64,000 bases of DNA from Arthrobacter tumbae (GCF_016907495.1 NZ_JAFBCC010000001.1:1240001-1304000), one strand, 5' to 3'; numbered from the stretch's first letter, positions 42,636-52,445 are shown. Notes: generated by a model from the sequence alone, not told the origin. Numbers and translations are program-made.

Positions 42636-42715
42636 CTCCCCACAGATTCGCCGGCTTGTTGCCTGGCCTCCGTTGTTAGCGGTAGGTCGGGGAGCAGGCC
42701 GGCGTTTCTGCGTCC
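42636..42715. terminator. Probable terminator of the GH42 operon
   Basis: CGCCGGC (42649-42655) pairs with GCCGGCG (42698-42704), followed by TTTCTG. An alternative pairing of CTCCCC and GGGGAG crosses it. The structure is loose, so confidence is moderate. Confidence 0.45.
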
Positions 42716-42845
42716 GGGCCGGTGAAGTCGCAGTCTGAAGCTCAGTTTTCACTCAAGTTTTACAGTGTGAGGAACTGTGCCGTTTTTCGCGGGATAGAGT
42801 ACCGTTCGACGCGCAGGTGCGCGGTTACCTGCAGCGGAAAGATAG

Positions 42846-44999
42846 ATGAATATGAGCGGCAAATCCGTCGCAGCCCGATTCGGCGCCGTCCTGATGGCCT
42901 TGCTGTTCATCACGGCGTTGGCAGTACCTCCCAGTACAGCTGCAACCATCATGCCCGGGGCCCCGGTGCTGACCGGCCTCGTTGCCGAGTCCGGTCCCTC
43001 TGCAAGCCCAGGGGACACCATCGTGTTTCGCTGGACCGCAGTGGATGAGGCGGGAGTACCGAGCGGCTATTTCAACCTGAAGTCCGACTCAGATCCAAGT
43101 TGGTACAAGCCGATTTACATCATCGAGTCGACAAGGCTAGCCGACGGTTCCTGGACCGGGACAATCTCGCTGCCCCTCACGGATAGCTCGCTTCCATCCG
43201 GGACGCTGTATATCAGCGAGGGTTACCTGAGTGATGGACGCGCCAGCAGTTGGTACACGTTTCCCTCGGACATGGCTTCTCCTACCGTGGAAGTGACGGG
43301 CACGGAGTACCACCTTGGACCGCGCATCAAGGATGTCAGCTTCTCGCCGTCGAGTTCTGAGCCTGGAAAACCCATTACTGTGCGCGTGCGCGCCGAGGAC
43401 CTTCAGGGCATCAGGTCCTTTGGGCTCACTATCAAGGGTCCTCACTTCCACCACTACGTCTACGAAGACGTTCAGGCGCGCAATGTGGGAAACAACCTGT
43501 GGGAATGGGACCACACATTCACTACTGATGCGGGGACTCTCGAGCCGGGAACATACTGGGTAGCCGATCTGAATCTGGTGGACAACAGCGGGGTGATGCA
43601 CTACTCATCGTCCTTTGATCACTACCCGGAGGAAACCTCACCATTCACGTTCACAATCGTTGACCCGGCCGAATATCAGACAGCGTCGCCAACGATCAGT
43701 GGGATAAACCAGGTGCCCCACACGCTGACGGCAGATCCGGGAGTCTGGGGACCAGGACCGGTCAGCTTGTCCTATCAGTGGATGTGGATCGTGCATCCGT
43801 CATTGGCGAATTCGCCGGCCGTGCCGATTGAAGGCGCGACAGCACCTACTCACAAGCTTGAGTACGCGCGATCCGGTGAAGACCTGCAAGTTCACGTAAC
43901 CGGAACCTGGCCGGACGGAACACAAAGAACGCGGCGTTCTGCTTCTATCACTGAGGTCCGGTATGGGAACCTCGATGAATTCGGACCCCATACCCTCACG
44001 CTCACCGGTCCGGGTGAGACAGAAACCTGGCTCCGGGCGGAAATCAGCGGTTCATGGCCAACCGGCACCGGCTTCACTTTCCGGCTGTATGCAGACGGCG
44101 TCCAGCTTCCCCAGTGGCAGGACATCTACCTCACGAAGGAGCTCCTGGGCAAGACCATCGAAGCCCGGGTGAAGGTGCATGCGCCCGGATACAGCGACAA
44201 GACCATGGTGTCTGAGCCGGTTGTCGTGAAACTCCCCCGGCCTGCACAGAAAGACCTGAACGGAGACGGACGCCCGGATATTCTCGCCCGGGATGCCGCT
44301 GGCGCGCTCTGGTACTACGCCGGAGCCTGGAACAACACGATGGGAGCCCGGGTGAAAATCGGCTCGGGATGGAATTCGATGACTTCCATTCTGATGCCTG
44401 GCGACTTCGACGGTGACCGGAAAGCCGACGTCATTGCTCGAGACACCGCCGGAGCCCTTTGGCTCTATCCGGGAAATGGAGCGGGACGCCTGCAAGCGCG
44501 GCAACAGATCGGTTCAGGATGGCGGAGCATGACCGCACTGGCAACGCCTGGTGACTTCAACGGCGATACGATCCCCGACCTCATTTCCTCCGACGCAGGC
44601 GGCAGGCTCTTCCTCTACCCCGGGAACGGGACAGGGGGGTTCACGAGCCGACTTCATATCGGCACCGGCTGGAACAGCATGAACGCAATAGTTGGCGTAG
44701 GAGACTTCAACGGCGACAAGAAGTCAGACCTGCACGCAAGGGACAGTTCCGGACAACTCTGGCTGTATCCCGGCAACGGCAAAGGCGGCTTCACTTCCCG
44801 CTCCCGCATCGGCGTGGGCTGGAACAGCATGTCGGGGTTGACCGGACCGGGATTGTTCGGCAACGACTCCGCGGCGGATCTCCTCGCGCGCGACAGCTCG
44901 GGCAGGCTGTGGACTTACCCCGGCAACGGTTCCGGGCAGTTCTGGCCCAGAGAACCGGTCGGCACTGGCTGGAACATCTACACCCTTGTCGTTCCCTGA
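42846..44999 (+). CDS. Secreted FG-GAP/VCBS-repeat surface protein
   Basis: A 717-residue exported protein with a classical signal peptide cleaved near residue 33 (PPSTAA). The middle (about 40-460) is made of beta-rich, immunoglobulin-like segments (for example KPITVRVRAEDLQGIRSFGL). The last 250 residues hold five roughly 50-residue repeats of the FG-GAP/VCBS type: DxNGDxxxD calcium loop, then LWLYPGNG, then GSGWNSM. The fifth repeat has lost the calcium loop (LFGNDSAAD). No cell-wall anchor is seen. It may bind carbohydrate outside the cell. Codon and base use are more AT-rich than the neighbours, hinting at separate ancestry. Confidence 0.85.
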   Translation: MNMSGKSVAARFGAVLMALLFITALAVPPSTAATIMPGAPVLTGLVAESGPSASPGDTIVFRWTAVDEAGVPSGYFNLKSDSDPSWYKPIYIIESTRLADGSWTGTISLPLTDSSLPSGTLYISEGYLSDGRASSWYTFPSDMASPTVEVTGTEYHLGPRIKDVSFSPSSSEPGKPITVRVRAEDLQGIRSFGLTIKGPHFHHYVYEDVQARNVGNNLWEWDHTFTTDAGTLEPGTYWVADLNLVDNSGVMHYSSSFDHYPEETSPFTFTIVDPAEYQTASPTISGINQVPHTLTADPGVWGPGPVSLSYQWMWIVHPSLANSPAVPIEGATAPTHKLEYARSGEDLQVHVTGTWPDGTQRTRRSASITEVRYGNLDEFGPHTLTLTGPGETETWLRAEISGSWPTGTGFTFRLYADGVQLPQWQDIYLTKELLGKTIEARVKVHAPGYSDKTMVSEPVVVKLPRPAQKDLNGDGRPDILARDAAGALWYYAGAWNNTMGARVKIGSGWNSMTSILMPGDFDGDRKADVIARDTAGALWLYPGNGAGRLQARQQIGSGWRSMTALATPGDFNGDTIPDLISSDAGGRLFLYPGNGTGGFTSRLHIGTGWNSMNAIVGVGDFNGDKKSDLHARDSSGQLWLYPGNGKGGFTSRSRIGVGWNSMSGLTGPGLFGNDSAADLLARDSSGRLWTYPGNGSGQFWPREPVGTGWNIYTLVVP

Positions 45000-45135
45000 C
45001 ACTGGGGCGCTGAATAGTCAGCAGACTGCATATTTCCAGCGCACCATCAGGCAGCGCCTGTAGCATTGAGGAATCTTCGGGGAAATGGGGACCCTTTCAC
45101 GGCTGGGAAGTCGATTCTCGACCTCAGGGATTTTT

Positions 45136-46218
45136 ATGACCATCACTTCATCAGCGCGCTCCGTCCGAGTTGCCAAACCGAACGACGTCGTTGCCTCCTA
45201 CGCCACGCTGCTCAAGCAAGTGCGCAAGGAAGGCCTGCTGACCCGCAGGCGCGGCTTCTACATTTCGATCATGGTGCTCCTCGGACTCGCGCTTGGAGCG
45301 TCCTGGACCGGCTTCGCGCTCCTCGGTGACACCTGGTTCCAGCTTCTGATCGCCGGCGTCCTGGGCATCGTCATGACTCAGATCGCCTTCCTGGCGCACG
45401 AGGCATCCCACCGCCAGATCTTCGCCTCCCGCGGCGCCAACGACTGGTCCGGGCGTATCCTGGCTGCCGGCGTCGTCGGAATCAGCTACCAGTGGTGGAT
45501 GAACAAGCACTCCCGCCACCACAATGATCCCAACGTGGTGGGCAAGGACCCGGACATCGAGGTGGACACCATCTCGTTCCTGGAGGAAGACGCCGCCAAG
45601 GCCAAGGGCATCCAGGCCTGGATCACGCGCCGCCAGGGATACCTCTTCTTCCCGCTCCTGACCTTCGAGGGCCTGAACCTACACGCCCGTTCGATCGCCA
45701 CCCTGTTCAGCCCCGGCGCCGTCCAGGGCCGCTGGGTTGAGCTTGCGCTCCTCGCGATGCGATTCGGTCTCTACCTCGGGGTGCTGTTCTGGTTCCTGCC
45801 CGTCGGCATGGCGTTCGCGTTCATCGGCGTACAGATGGCGGTTTTCGGTATCTACATGGGTGCCTCATTCGCGCCGAACCACAAGGGCATGCCGGTCATC
45901 CCGCGGGACAGCAAGCTGGACTTCTTCCAGAAGCAGGTCCTCACCTCGCGTAACATCCGCGGCGGTAACTTCATCAATAACGCCTTCGGCGGCCTCAACT
46001 TCCAGATTGAGCACCACCTCTTCCCCGACATGCCGCGCCCACACCTGCGCCGGGCAGCGGTCATTGTGCGCGAGCACTGCGAACGCCTCAAGGTCCCCTA
46101 CACCGAGGTTGGTGTAGCCGCCTCCTACGGAGCGGTTGTCTCCTACCTCAACCGGGTGGGGCTTGCGGCCCGCGATCCCTTCGATTGCCCCATGGTCAAC
46201 CGGTACCGCCGGCGCTGA
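45136..46218 (+). CDS. Membrane fatty-acid desaturase
   Basis: A 360-residue di-iron desaturase. The three His boxes are HEASH (88-92), HSRHH (125-129) and QIEHH (290-294), and there are about four membrane spans. It probably introduces a double bond in acyl-CoA or phospholipid acyl chains. The ATG at 45136 has CAGGGA at 5 nt distance. An ATG at 45085 is in frame but gives an atypical N-terminus. A powerful hairpin follows the stop. Confidence 0.9.
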   Translation: MTITSSARSVRVAKPNDVVASYATLLKQVRKEGLLTRRRGFYISIMVLLGLALGASWTGFALLGDTWFQLLIAGVLGIVMTQIAFLAHEASHRQIFASRGANDWSGRILAAGVVGISYQWWMNKHSRHHNDPNVVGKDPDIEVDTISFLEEDAAKAKGIQAWITRRQGYLFFPLLTFEGLNLHARSIATLFSPGAVQGRWVELALLAMRFGLYLGVLFWFLPVGMAFAFIGVQMAVFGIYMGASFAPNHKGMPVIPRDSKLDFFQKQVLTSRNIRGGNFINNAFGGLNFQIEHHLFPDMPRPHLRRAAVIVREHCERLKVPYTEVGVAASYGAVVSYLNRVGLAARDPFDCPMVNRYRRR

Positions 46219-46233
46219 TTCCAGACTGCCATT

Positions 46234-46280
46234 ACGACGACGGCGACCCTCACCCTTCGGTGAGCGGTCGCCGTCGTCGT
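46234..46280. terminator. Long hairpin terminator of the desaturase gene
   Basis: ACGACGACGGCGACC pairs perfectly with GGTCGCCGTCGTCGT, with inner CTCACC/GGTGAG and a CTTC tetraloop, then TTTGTG. It also serves the convergent CitE-like gene. Confidence 0.9.
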
Positions 46281-46311
46281 TTGTGCTGGAGAGACTTTGT
46301 GCGGGCGGGAC

Positions 46312-47157
46312 TCAGGCGTTCCAGAGTCCGTAGGAGTCAGCCAGCGAGGAGATTTTCTGGGCGCGGGCCAGTCTTGGCAGGTAGGAGCCGTCTCCCACGA
46401 CGGCGCCGGACGCGTGCGCGTCGAGGAGCTCGTGCGCCCACTGGATCTCGGATTCGCTGGGAGACAGGCCGGTGTTGATGGTGTCCGCGGCGTCGGGGCG
46501 CAGGCAGAGTTTTCCGGTCATGCCCATCGATGCGGTGACCTTGCACGCCTCCAACAGATCATCACCGAGGGCGCCCACCGTCGGTCCGTCGATCGGGCCG
46601 GGGAGCTGCCCCACCCGGGAAGCGACCACGAGCTTGGCGCGGGCGTAGGCCAGGGCCATCGGGTCATCCGAAGCGCCGGTGTCGCGGCGAAAGTCTCCCA
46701 CGCCGAACGCCAGGCGGAACGTGCCGGGAGCGCTGGCGATGGCCGTGGCGTTCTCGATGCCCAGCGCGGATTCGACCAGCGCGAGCACCGGGGTACCCGC
46801 CTGGAGCCGCATAGCAGTGTGCGTGACCTGTTCCGGTTTCTCCGTCATGGCGAGCATGACGCCGCGCAGGCCGGGCGCCTTGGACAACGCGGCTAGGTCC
46901 GCAGCCCAGAAGTCGGTTTCAATACCGTTGACCCGGACCCAGGCCGTCATGCCGGTGGAGAGCGCCTCGACCACCCGTTCACGCGCCTCCGGCTTGGATT
47001 CCGCGGGCACAGCGTCCTCGATATCGAAGACCACTGAGTCGGCTTCGGAGGCCAGCGCCGGCGCGAAGTTTTGCTCCGATGCCGCAGAGGCGAGCAGCCA
47101 GGAACGGGACAGCTTGGCGGGAAGCGCAGCAGCGCGGCTATTACGAAGGGGGGCCAT
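46312..47157 (-). CDS. HpcH/HpaI aldolase or CitE-like lyase
   Basis: A 281-residue CitE-type TIM-barrel protein. Metal and CoA-ester features visible are VVFDIEDAVP, VRVNGIETDFW and ALVESALGIENA. Such proteins act on malyl-CoA, citramalyl-CoA or related esters. The ATG at 47157 is preferred; AAGG lies about 9 nt before it. It stands alone next to peroxiredoxin and near the glyoxylate genes, so a malyl-CoA/glyoxylate role is possible but unproven. Confidence 0.85.
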   Translation of the reverse strand: MAPLRNSRAAALPAKLSRSWLLASAASEQNFAPALASEADSVVFDIEDAVPAESKPEARERVVEALSTGMTAWVRVNGIETDFWAADLAALSKAPGLRGVMLAMTEKPEQVTHTAMRLQAGTPVLALVESALGIENATAIASAPGTFRLAFGVGDFRRDTGASDDPMALAYARAKLVVASRVGQLPGPIDGPTVGALGDDLLEACKVTASMGMTGKLCLRPDAADTINTGLSPSESEIQWAHELLDAHASGAVVGDGSYLPRLARAQKISSLADSYGLWNA

Positions 47158-47314
47158 ACCTAGAACCTTACGCAACCGGCGTCGTCGTAATCCACCGTCC
47201 GGCCGTATGGAACAGTGAACACTACGACCAAAAAAGTCTTTTGACCCGGACCTCTGCGGAAACTAAGCTTTTCACAATACAGTAAAGAAATATCACCAGA
47301 CGAAAGAGTAGCGC

Positions 47315-47785
47315 ATGAGCAATCAGCTTGCGGTCGGAGATCCGGCCCCCTCGTTCACCCTTCCAGACGCTGACGGGCAGCCGGTGAGTCTCGCCGAGTT
47401 CCGTGACCGCAGCGTCGTCGTGTATTTCTACCCCAAGGCGGAGACCCCGGGCTGCACCACCGAGGCCTGCGATTTCCGCGACAACCTCGCATCGCTGCAG
47501 GGCGCCGGCTACAGCGTTGTCGGCGTCTCGCCGGATACGCCGGATGAGCTCGCATCCTTCACCAGTAACCACGGACTTGCATTTCCCCTGCTCTCGGATG
47601 CGGACAATGAAGTCGCCACGGCCTGGGGCGCGTACGGCGAGAAACAGTTCAAGGGTGAGACCGTCGTCGGCATCATCCGGTCCACCGTCGTCGTGGGTCC
47701 GGACGGCACGGTGCAGCACGCGGAATACGGCGTTGACGCGAAGGGCCATGTAGCGCGCCTGCGGGAGCAGCTCAGCGCGGTGTAG
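47315..47785 (+). CDS. bcp: Peroxiredoxin, thioredoxin-dependent (BCP type)
   Basis: A 156-residue atypical peroxiredoxin. Peroxidatic Cys47 (TPGCTTEAC) and resolving Cys52 are five residues apart, as in BCP. The PxxxTxxC motif and the late Arg (GIIRSTVVV) are present. It reduces hydroperoxides with thioredoxin. It is monocistronic; an AT-rich promoter region (47222-47290) separates it from the divergent CitE-like gene. Confidence 0.95.
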   Translation: MSNQLAVGDPAPSFTLPDADGQPVSLAEFRDRSVVVYFYPKAETPGCTTEACDFRDNLASLQGAGYSVVGVSPDTPDELASFTSNHGLAFPLLSDADNEVATAWGAYGEKQFKGETVVGIIRSTVVVGPDGTVQHAEYGVDAKGHVARLREQLSAV

Positions 47786-47822
47786 GGCGGTGGGCTCGCG
47801 AGCCTGCACCTCTCAGGCGCAC

Positions 47823-47882
47823 ATCGAGTGGGCGGTAATTACCGCTCCACGCACGAGAGGTGGTTCTACGCGCCCACTCGAT
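47823..47882. repeat. ATCGAGTGGGCG palindrome, copy A (60 bp)
   Basis: ATCGAGTGGGCG and CGCCCACTCGAT close a 60-bp unit. Inside are GGTAATTACC and GCACGAGAG-TGGTTCTACG. It is the first of two copies placed either side of a hairpin. Confidence 0.85.
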
Positions 47883-47901
47883 CTGATGTTGAGCACATAC
47901 A

Positions 47902-47945
47902 GAAGGCCCTCCCTTGGCTGGAAATTTCAGCAGGGGAGGGCCTTC
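47902..47945. terminator. GAAGGCCCTCCC hairpin between the two palindromes
   Basis: GAAGGCCCTCCC (47902-47913) and GGGAGGGCCTTC (47934-47945) pair perfectly over 12 bases, with an inner GCTG/CAGC around AAATTT. It probably ends transcription from both sides. Confidence 0.75.
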
Positions 47946-47989
47946 CTCGTTCCCGGACGGACGTGCTAGCACCCTTCCGGAGTCTGTGG

Positions 47990-48049
47990 ATCGAGTGGGC
48001 GCTAACTACCCGCGCTCGCACGAGAGATGGTTCTACGCGCCCACTCGAT
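47990..48049. repeat. ATCGAGTGGGCG palindrome, copy B (60 bp)
   Basis: The same outer arms and the same length as copy A, with changes mainly in the left interior (CTAACTACCCGCGCTC). The right interior (GCACGAGAGATGGTTCTACG) is almost the same as in copy A. Confidence 0.85.
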
Positions 48050-48067
48050 GCATGTCCTGGTGGCGGG

Positions 48068-49408
48068 TCAGGCCGCTCCCCGGCGGAGCAGGCGCCCCGT
48101 CGGCTTCTCGAGGTCCAGCACCTCACCGCGGAGGTAGGTGGACCGGACGACGCCGGACAACGCCTTGCCCGCGTACGGTGAGATGGGATTCTTGTGATGG
48201 AGCTTGTTCACGTCGACCACGAAGGTGTCGTCGGCCGCGAAGACGGAGAAGTCAGCGTCGTATCCGAGCGCGAGCTTCCCTTTGCGCTGGAGGCGTGCCA
48301 ACCCGGCCGGGCGGGCTGACATCCACTCCACAACCTGCTCCAGCGGAATGTCCCGCTTCCGCGCCTCCGACCAGATCAGCGAGAGGCCCAGCTGCAGTGA
48401 GGAAACGCCTCCCCAGGCCACGCCGAAGTCGCCGTTCTCCAGGTCCTTCAGGTCCAGGGTGGACGGTGAGTGGTCGGACACGATGCAGTCGATCGTCCCG
48501 TCGATCAAACCCTGCCACAGCAGCTCGCGGTTGGACGCTTCACGAATCGGCGGGCAGCACTTGAACGCCGTGGCCCCGTTCGGGATCTCCTCCGACAACA
48601 GCGTGAGGTAGTGCGGGCACGTCTCAACGGTGAGGTGCACGCCGTCGCGCTTGGCCGTTGCAATCATGGGCAGAGCGTCCGACGACGACAGGTGCAGGAT
48701 GTGCGCACGCGCACCGGTCCAGCGCGCCCGTTCAATGACCTCGGCGATCGCCACGTTCTCCGCACCGCGCGGGCGGGAGGCGAGGAACTTGGAGTACTGA
48801 TCGCCCTCGGCGGACGGCGCACGGTCGATGGACCGCGAGTCCTCGGCGTGGACGATCATGAGGGAGTCGAAGGTCTTGAGCTCCGCCATGTCCGCTTCCA
48901 TCTCATCGGCCTCGAGGTGCGGGAACTCATCCACACCGGAGTGGAGCAGGAAGCACTTGAACCCGAAGACACCCTCGTCATGAAGTGGTCGCAGGTCTGC
49001 TGTGTTGCCGGGTATGGCGCCGCCCCAGAAGCCAACGTCGACGAAGGATTGAGTTTCCGCCACCGCCCGCTTCTGCTCGAGCGCGTCCACGTTGACCGTG
49101 GGCGGGATGCTGTTCAGCGGCATGTCGATGATGGTGGTCACGCCGCCGGCCGCAGCAGCCTTTGTGGCTGAGGCAAAGCCCTCCCACTCCGTCCGGCCGG
49201 GCTCGTTGACGTGCACATGCGAGTCAACCAGCCCAGGGATCAGCGTCTCATCCGGCGCAAGCTCGACTACCGTGGCGCCGTCAAGACCGTTGCCCAGCGG
49301 CTCCATTGCCACGATGACACCGTCGCGGACGCCGATTTCACGCGGGGCGATTCCCGCCGTTGTCAGAATGCGCTCGCCGCGGATGACGAGGTCATAAGAA
49401 TCATTCAC
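48068..49408 (-). CDS. allB: Allantoinase
   Basis: A 446-residue amidohydrolase of the dihydroorotase/allantoinase group that opens allantoin to allantoate. Metal residues are visible in order: HVHVNEPG (His64, His66), the carboxylated Lys in FGFKCFLLHSG, His in IVHAEDSRS, His in ILHLSSSD, and Asp in IVSDHSPST. FKCFL with HSGVDEFP is characteristic of allantoinases. It is the last gene of the reverse glyoxylate cluster, 6 bases after glycerate kinase. Confidence 0.93.
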   Translation of the reverse strand: MNDSYDLVIRGERILTTAGIAPREIGVRDGVIVAMEPLGNGLDGATVVELAPDETLIPGLVDSHVHVNEPGRTEWEGFASATKAAAAGGVTTIIDMPLNSIPPTVNVDALEQKRAVAETQSFVDVGFWGGAIPGNTADLRPLHDEGVFGFKCFLLHSGVDEFPHLEADEMEADMAELKTFDSLMIVHAEDSRSIDRAPSAEGDQYSKFLASRPRGAENVAIAEVIERARWTGARAHILHLSSSDALPMIATAKRDGVHLTVETCPHYLTLLSEEIPNGATAFKCCPPIREASNRELLWQGLIDGTIDCIVSDHSPSTLDLKDLENGDFGVAWGGVSSLQLGLSLIWSEARKRDIPLEQVVEWMSARPAGLARLQRKGKLALGYDADFSVFAADDTFVVDVNKLHHKNPISPYAGKALSGVVRSTYLRGEVLDLEKPTGRLLRRGAA

Positions 49409-49414
49409 AGCTCT

Positions 49415-50563
49415 TCACTCCTTGTTTCTCTGAGTTCCGACGCCCACGCCGAGGGAGGCGGCGATCTTCTGGCCTACCTGCTCAAGCAGTTCCCCGGCGT
49501 TGGCGATGCACTTGTCCACGTCAGGCTCCAGATCGGTCAGCGCGTACACGCCCTGGAACCCTGCCGCTGTGACCTGTTCGAGCGTCAGCGTTGTTCGCCC
49601 GCACACGGCAATCACCGGAATGTCCCCGGCCGCCAGAGCCACGCCCAGCGGCGTCTTCCCGCCGAGACTCTGCTCATCCAGACTGCCCTCGCCGGTGATC
49701 ACCAGATCCGCACCGTCCAGCTTGCGGGCCAGTCCGGTGAGTTCCAGTACGACGTCGATGCCCGGCCTGCGCTCGGCGTTCAGTACCGCGAGGGCTGCGT
49801 AACCCACACCACCTGCGGCTCCGGCACCCGGCGCCTCCGAGAGAGCGCGGGCGCGCGGCCCAAGCTCCTTCTCAAGCACCTCCACGAACCGGGCCAGCGC
49901 GCCGTCCAGGTGAGCGACGTCGTCGGGCGTTGCTCCCTTCTGCGGGCCGAAAACGGCGGCAGCGCCGATGGGGCCGAGCAGGGGATTGTCGACGTCGGAC
50001 GCGAGGGTGAACGCCACGTTGGCGAGGCGCGGATCCAGGGTGGACAGATCAACCCAGGCGAGGTCGGTCAACGCCGCGCCTCCATCGGGAAGCGCGCTGC
50101 CTGTTTCATCGAGCAAAGCGGCGCCGAGGCCGGTAAGCATCCCGGCGCCGCCGTCTGTGTTCGCACTGCCGCCGACGCCCAGCACAATGCTGGTGCAGCC
50201 GGAATCGAGCGCATAGCGGATCAATTCACCGGTGCCGCGACTCGTCGCTTCGCGGGCCTGCAGCACTCCCCCGGGAAGAACAGCGAGGCCGGACGCGAGC
50301 GCCATCTCGATCACCGCCGTCGAATCGCGGATGGCGATCGGCGCGTCAATCGGCTCACCGGTCGGTCCGGAGACCGGAACGGTATGGCGGTCGAACCCGG
50401 CGGCGAGGGCGGCATCGAGTGTGCCCTCACCGCCGTCGGCCACTGGGACAGTGTCCACGGTCAGCGCCGGATCCGCGGCCAGCAGCCCTGCACGCAGCCG
50501 TTCTGCCACCTCGGGAGCGGTGAGCGATCCCTTGAACTTGTCCGGTGCAATGACGATTCGCAT
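49415..50563 (-). CDS. glxK: Glycerate kinase (GarK/GlxK family)
   Basis: A 382-residue type I glycerate kinase: IVIAPDKFKGSLTAPEVAERL at the N-terminus, VADGGEGTLDAAL, and GVGGSANTDGGAGML near the middle. It phosphorylates D-glycerate made by tartronate semialdehyde reductase. It lies between gcl and allB on the reverse strand. Confidence 0.93.
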   Translation of the reverse strand: MRIVIAPDKFKGSLTAPEVAERLRAGLLAADPALTVDTVPVADGGEGTLDAALAAGFDRHTVPVSGPTGEPIDAPIAIRDSTAVIEMALASGLAVLPGGVLQAREATSRGTGELIRYALDSGCTSIVLGVGGSANTDGGAGMLTGLGAALLDETGSALPDGGAALTDLAWVDLSTLDPRLANVAFTLASDVDNPLLGPIGAAAVFGPQKGATPDDVAHLDGALARFVEVLEKELGPRARALSEAPGAGAAGGVGYAALAVLNAERRPGIDVVLELTGLARKLDGADLVITGEGSLDEQSLGGKTPLGVALAAGDIPVIAVCGRTTLTLEQVTAAGFQGVYALTDLEPDVDKCIANAGELLEQVGQKIAASLGVGVGTQRNKE

Positions 50564-50583
50564 GACGCTATTGAACCAGCCCT

Positions 50584-52362
50584 CTAGACGAGCAGGGAGA
50601 TGGCGGTGGGGGCGTCGTCAGAGGATTCGGCGAGGTCCTCGAACTCGTTGATCGCGTCTATCCCGGCGGCTCCCATCGAGATGTTGGTGACGCGTTCGAG
50701 GATGACCTCCACAACCACCGGCACGCGGTACTCCTGCATGAGGGCGCGGGCCTTCTCGAAGGCGGCCTGCAGATCATCGGCCTCGCGGACGCGGATCGCC
50801 TTGCAGCCCAGGCCCTCGGCTACCGCGATGTGGTCCACCCCGTAGCCGTCGAGCTCGGGTGCGTTCACGTTTTCGAAGGCGAGGGACACGTGGTAATCCA
50901 TCTCGAACCCGCGCTGCGCCTGGCGGATGAGGCCCAGGTAGGAGTTGTTCACAACCACGTGGATGTATGGCAGCTGGAACTGCGCACCGACGGCCAGTTC
51001 TTCGATCATGAACTGGAAGTCGTAGTCACCGGAAAGCGCGACGACGGTCTCCCCCGGACTTGCCTGGGCCACGCCCAGCGCTGCGGGAAGGGTCCAACCC
51101 AGCGGGCCGGCCTGGCCGCAGTTGATCCAGTTGCGTGCCTCGTAGACGTGCAGGAACTGAGCGCCGGCGATCTGGGAGAGCCCGATGGTCGAAACGTAGC
51201 GGGTGTCCCGGCCGAAGGCGCTGTTCATCTCCTGGTACACGCGCTGCGGCTTGACCGGCACGTTGTCGAAGTTGGTCTTGCGCTGCATCGTGGACTTCCG
51301 CTGTGCGCAGTCCTTCACCCAGGCGTTCCAGTCCGGAAGGCCTTGCTGCTCCTTGCGTTCGCGAGCAACCTGGACCAGACCGCTCAGGGCGGCACCGGCG
51401 TCGGACACGATCCCGAAGTCGGGCGAGAAAACGCGACCGATCTGCGTGGGCTCAATGTCGATGTGAACGAACGTGCGGCCCTTGGTGTAGACGTCGAGGG
51501 CGCCGGTGTGGCGGTTGGCCCAGCGGTTGCCGATGCCGATCACAAAGTCCGACTCCAGCATGGTGGCGTTGCCGTACCGGTGCGAGGTCTGCAGGCCCAC
51601 CATGCCGGCCATCAGCTCGTGATCGTCGGGGATGGAGCCCCAACCCATGAGCGTGGGGATCACCGGGATATTCAGCAGTTCCGCGAGTTCCACCAGCTGC
51701 TCGGAGGCGTTGGCGTTGATGATGCCGCCGCCGGCCACGATGAGCGGGCGTTCAGCCGCCGTCATCATGTCAAGCGCCTTCTCCAGCTGCTTGCGCGTGG
51801 CGGCGGGCTTGTGGACCTGGAGGGGCTCGTAGGTGTCGGGGTCGAACTCGATTTCGGTCTGCTGGACGTCGATCGGCAGGTCGATGAGCACGGGTCCGGG
51901 GCGGCCGGTCCGCATCTCGTAGAACGCCTTCTGGAAGGTGCCGGGAACCTGGCCCGCTTCCATGACGGTCACAGCCATCTTGGTGACCGGCTTCGCGATC
52001 GAGGCGATATCCACGGCCTGGAAATCTTCCTTGTGCAGCTTGGCCACGGGAGCCTGGCCCGTGATGCAGAGGATGGGGATCGAGTCCGCCATCGCCGAGT
52101 AGAGGCCGGTGATCATGTCGGTTCCGGCGGGCCCGGAAGTGCCGATGCAGACGCCGATGTTGCCGGGCTTGGCACGGGTGAAACCCTCGGCCATGTGCGA
52201 GGCACCCTCAACGTGGCGGGCGAGGATGTGGTGGATGCCGCCGTGGGCGCGCATCGCGGAATAGAAGGGGTTGATCGCTGCTCCGGGCAGGCCGAACGCC
52301 GTGGTGGCGCCCTCCTTCTCCAGGATCGCAACGGCTGCGTCGACAGCGCGCATTTTAGGCAT
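50584..52362 (-). CDS. gcl: Glyoxylate carboligase
   Basis: A 592-residue thiamine-diphosphate enzyme that joins two glyoxylates to tartronate semialdehyde and carbon dioxide. Most enzymes of this fold have a catalytic Glu near residue 51; Gcl has Val, and Val51 is seen here ([13 protein letters not shown]). The C-terminal ThDP motif includes [14 protein letters not shown], and [10 protein letters not shown] follows. It receives glyoxylate from allantoin breakdown. Confidence 0.95.
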   Translation of the reverse strand: MPKMRAVDAAVAILEKEGATTAFGLPGAAINPFYSAMRAHGGIHHILARHVEGASHMAEGFTRAKPGNIGVCIGTSGPAGTDMITGLYSAMADSIPILCITGQAPVAKLHKEDFQAVDIASIAKPVTKMAVTVMEAGQVPGTFQKAFYEMRTGRPGPVLIDLPIDVQQTEIEFDPDTYEPLQVHKPAATRKQLEKALDMMTAAERPLIVAGGGIINANASEQLVELAELLNIPVIPTLMGWGSIPDDHELMAGMVGLQTSHRYGNATMLESDFVIGIGNRWANRHTGALDVYTKGRTFVHIDIEPTQIGRVFSPDFGIVSDAGAALSGLVQVARERKEQQGLPDWNAWVKDCAQRKSTMQRKTNFDNVPVKPQRVYQEMNSAFGRDTRYVSTIGLSQIAGAQFLHVYEARNWINCGQAGPLGWTLPAALGVAQASPGETVVALSGDYDFQFMIEELAVGAQFQLPYIHVVVNNSYLGLIRQAQRGFEMDYHVSLAFENVNAPELDGYGVDHIAVAEGLGCKAIRVREADDLQAAFEKARALMQEYRVPVVVEVILERVTNISMGAAGIDAINEFEDLAESSDDAPTAISLLV

Positions 52363-52403
52363 GGTGTGCTCCTACTTCTAAGGCTTGGGGTCCGTTGAGT
52401 TGT

Positions 52404-52445
52404 CAGGACACACCCCTTATGAGGTGTCTTTCGGGGCGTGTCCTG
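52404..52445. repeat. GGACACACCCC hairpin, copy 2
   Basis: CAGGACACACCCC (52404-52416) pairs with GGGGCGTGTCCTG (52433-52445). Flanking bases match copy 1 at 26.9 kb. It lies downstream of the glxR gene and upstream of gcl. Confidence 0.8.

Noticed and set aside
46234..46280. Small regulatory RNA at the desaturase 3' end
   Set aside because: The structure is fully explained by a bidirectional terminator between convergent genes.
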